From Kibdelosporangium sp. MJ126-NF4 (lineage in GTDB: Bacteria; Actinomycetota; Actinomycetes; Mycobacteriales; Pseudonocardiaceae), in contig NZ_CDME01000008.1 in NCBI RefSeq assembly GCF_000826545.1, positions 1,054,001 to 1,118,000 of the forward strand: a stretch of 64,000 nt of DNA, in the 5' to 3' direction. How positions within the stretch are numbered: the stretch's first letter is position 1; each line of letters starts with the position of its first letter. The position numbers and the translations under genes were made by a program. The notes under the pieces were generated by a model. The model saw only the letters and a list, made by a program, of their open reading frames with translations, had not been told where the DNA came from and searched no databases. Shown here one piece after another: positions 61,732 through 64,000 of the stretch.

Positions 61732-62381
61732 CGCCCGTCGGCGAGATCCACCCGCAGGCGCACCGGCGGGATGTCCGACCGCTGGGCGAACTCGCCCACG
61801 ATCTGGTCGAGCAGCCGCTCGACGTGCCCGTCCGGCAGGTCACCGAAGCCGATCCCGACGTCGAGGTCCACCGTGTGCACCGCCGTCTCCTGCCAGCGGA
61901 GCCACGGCGCCTCGCACGCCGTGATCTGCCTGCCGGTGGCCAGTACGACCGGTTTGCCCCACGCGATGTCATCCATCTGCGTGACAGCTTCGAAAAATCT
62001 CTCGTTCGCCGCCGTCAGGTCCTCGCGCAGCACCTGCGCCATCCGGTGCGAGCCTTCCTCGATGTCCGCGTCCCGGTCGGCCCTGCTGGTGTACATCGGG
62101 TGCTCCACGCCGGTGCGTGCCCAGGTCAGCAGGTTCACCAGCGCGTCGGCGTTGCGTGCGAGGTGCGTCACCACGTGTGCCCTCGTCCAGCCGGGCAGCA
62201 GGCTCGGCCGCCTCGCGGTGATGTTGTCGAGCACGTCGACGACACCCGTCAGCAGCACGGTCGTCTGCCTGGCCGCGGCTATCCCGAGTTCGGCGTACTC
62301 GGTCGCGGACAGGGTGCTTCGTGGACCAGGCAGGGAATCGTGTGGCGGGGCGGTTTGTTGCGATACGCGTGGTTCGGTCAT
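61590..62381 (-). CDS. Mycothiol-dependent maleylpyruvate isomerase-type enzyme
   Basis: 263 residues. The N-terminal MDMPI/DinB-like bundle is LPGWTRAHVVTHLARNADALVNLLTWARTGVEHPMY with a metal His, and the signature HTVDLDVGIGFGDLPDGHVERLLDQIV follows; a MDMPI C-terminal domain (VRLRVDLADGRQRDWEL) ends it. Enzymes of this class use mycothiol for isomerisation or conjugate transfer. ATG 62379-62381. It is part of the conserved MBL-mycothiol-uvrA neighbourhood. It overlaps the acyltransferase gene end by 142 bp. Confidence 0.9.
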   Translation of the reverse strand: MTEPRVSQQTAPPHDSLPGPRSTLSATEYAELGIAAARQTTVLLTGVVDVLDNITARRPSLLPGWTRAHVVTHLARNADALVNLLTWARTGVEHPMYTSRADRDADIEEGSHRMAQVLREDLTAANERFFEAVTQMDDIAWGKPVVLATGRQITACEAPWLRWQETAVHTVDLDVGIGFGDLPDGHVERLLDQIVGEFAQRSDIPPVRLRVDLADGRQRDWELTAAKDSPDVGGPAPTVLAWLIGRGDGTGLAGDLPSLPAWL

Positions 62382-62525
62382 GTGTCGTTATCCCGACTGC
62401 GCAGAGCGACATGGCACTCACGATAAGCTGATGACGACCAGGGTACGGGTAGATCACCGGCCGTGGGGGAGACTCCAAATCGGTTTTGTCGGACCCCCGG
62501 CCTAACATGGTCGCGGCAGCCTCGA

Positions 62526-62541
62526 TCGAACGCATATTCGA
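62526..62541 (+). promoter_or_regulatory. LexA/SOS box of uvrA
   Basis: TCGAACGCATATTCGA matches the consensus TCGAAC-N4-GTTCGA with a single change, 39 bp before the uvrA GTG. uvrA is a classical member of the actinobacterial SOS regulon. Confidence 0.75.
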
Positions 62542-62579
62542 GAGCACTTGCCCACAGATCAAGACCGAAGGGACCCCCT

Positions 62580-64000
<1,421 letters not shown>

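Overview
The window reads as chromosomal DNA of a high-GC actinomycete, most likely a member of the Pseudonocardiales (Amycolatopsis/Kibdelosporangium/Lentzea-like). The grounds are very high GC in third codon positions, many GTG starts, a mycothiol-dependent maleylpyruvate-isomerase-type enzyme, F420-type LLM oxidoreductases, several ECF sigma factors, a full two-domain geosmin synthase, and the familiar actinobacterial order of an MBL-fold hydrolase and a mycothiol-dependent enzyme beside uvrA. The exact genus is not settled from sequence alone.

0-6.4 kb: the end of a secreted beta-propeller gene faces a leftward transcription unit coding for a caspase-like peptidase/NTPase/TPR protein, a GT4 glycosyltransferase, a methyltransferase and a squalene-cyclase-like toroid protein. 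An alpha/beta hydrolase diverges from the caspase gene 23 bp away. 6.4-12.3 kb: a Tat-exported GH28 polygalacturonase under a LacI-type operator, two MFS exporters, a secreted protein with metallopeptidase-like motifs and a lone Cas2-like small protein. 12.3-16.2 kb: an 1136-residue coiled-coil/membrane protein with an N-terminal motif seen on proteins linked to contractile injection systems, plus a zinc-ribbon partner. 16.2-31.1 kb: lipB, then many regulator/enzyme pairs, a TetR-ECF sigma-hydrolase operon with two clear operators, geosmin synthase, RNase HI, LLM oxidoreductases, a membrane sulfatase-like protein and a second SnoaL-type ECF sigma factor. 31.2-32.5 kb: a solitary TnpB with all catalytic residues and a candidate omega-RNA end.

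32.5-45.3 kb: DinB, DUF418, a two-component system, a LysR/PEP-mutase pair, a SigE-type sigma factor with its membrane partner, a methyltransferase, a tandem pair of duplicated membrane proteins, and a TetR/FAD-monooxygenase pair with a near-ideal operator. 45.3-59.6 kb is accessory in character: a NERD/UvrD-like helicase, an internally deleted RNase HI, a HEAT protein with an ART-like N-terminus, a secreted copper-monooxygenase-like protein, an antiporter behind a leader peptide, a cyclase-nSTAND-WD40 giant, an AAA/DUF4143 ATPase preceded by 23-bp repeats, and a frameshifted GIY-YIG gene. 59.6-64 kb returns to conserved chromosome: MBL hydrolase, acyltransferase, mycothiol-dependent enzyme and uvrA (cut by the window end) with an SOS box.

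The strongest candidates for an undescribed system are the caspase-NTPase-TPR/lipase-like divergent pair (3.0-6.4 kb), the 1136-residue protein with its zinc-ribbon partner (12.3-16.1 kb), and the cyclase-nSTAND-WD40 protein (53.1-57.2 kb). All three are NTP-driven or surface/conflict-type architectures whose ligands cannot be read from sequence.
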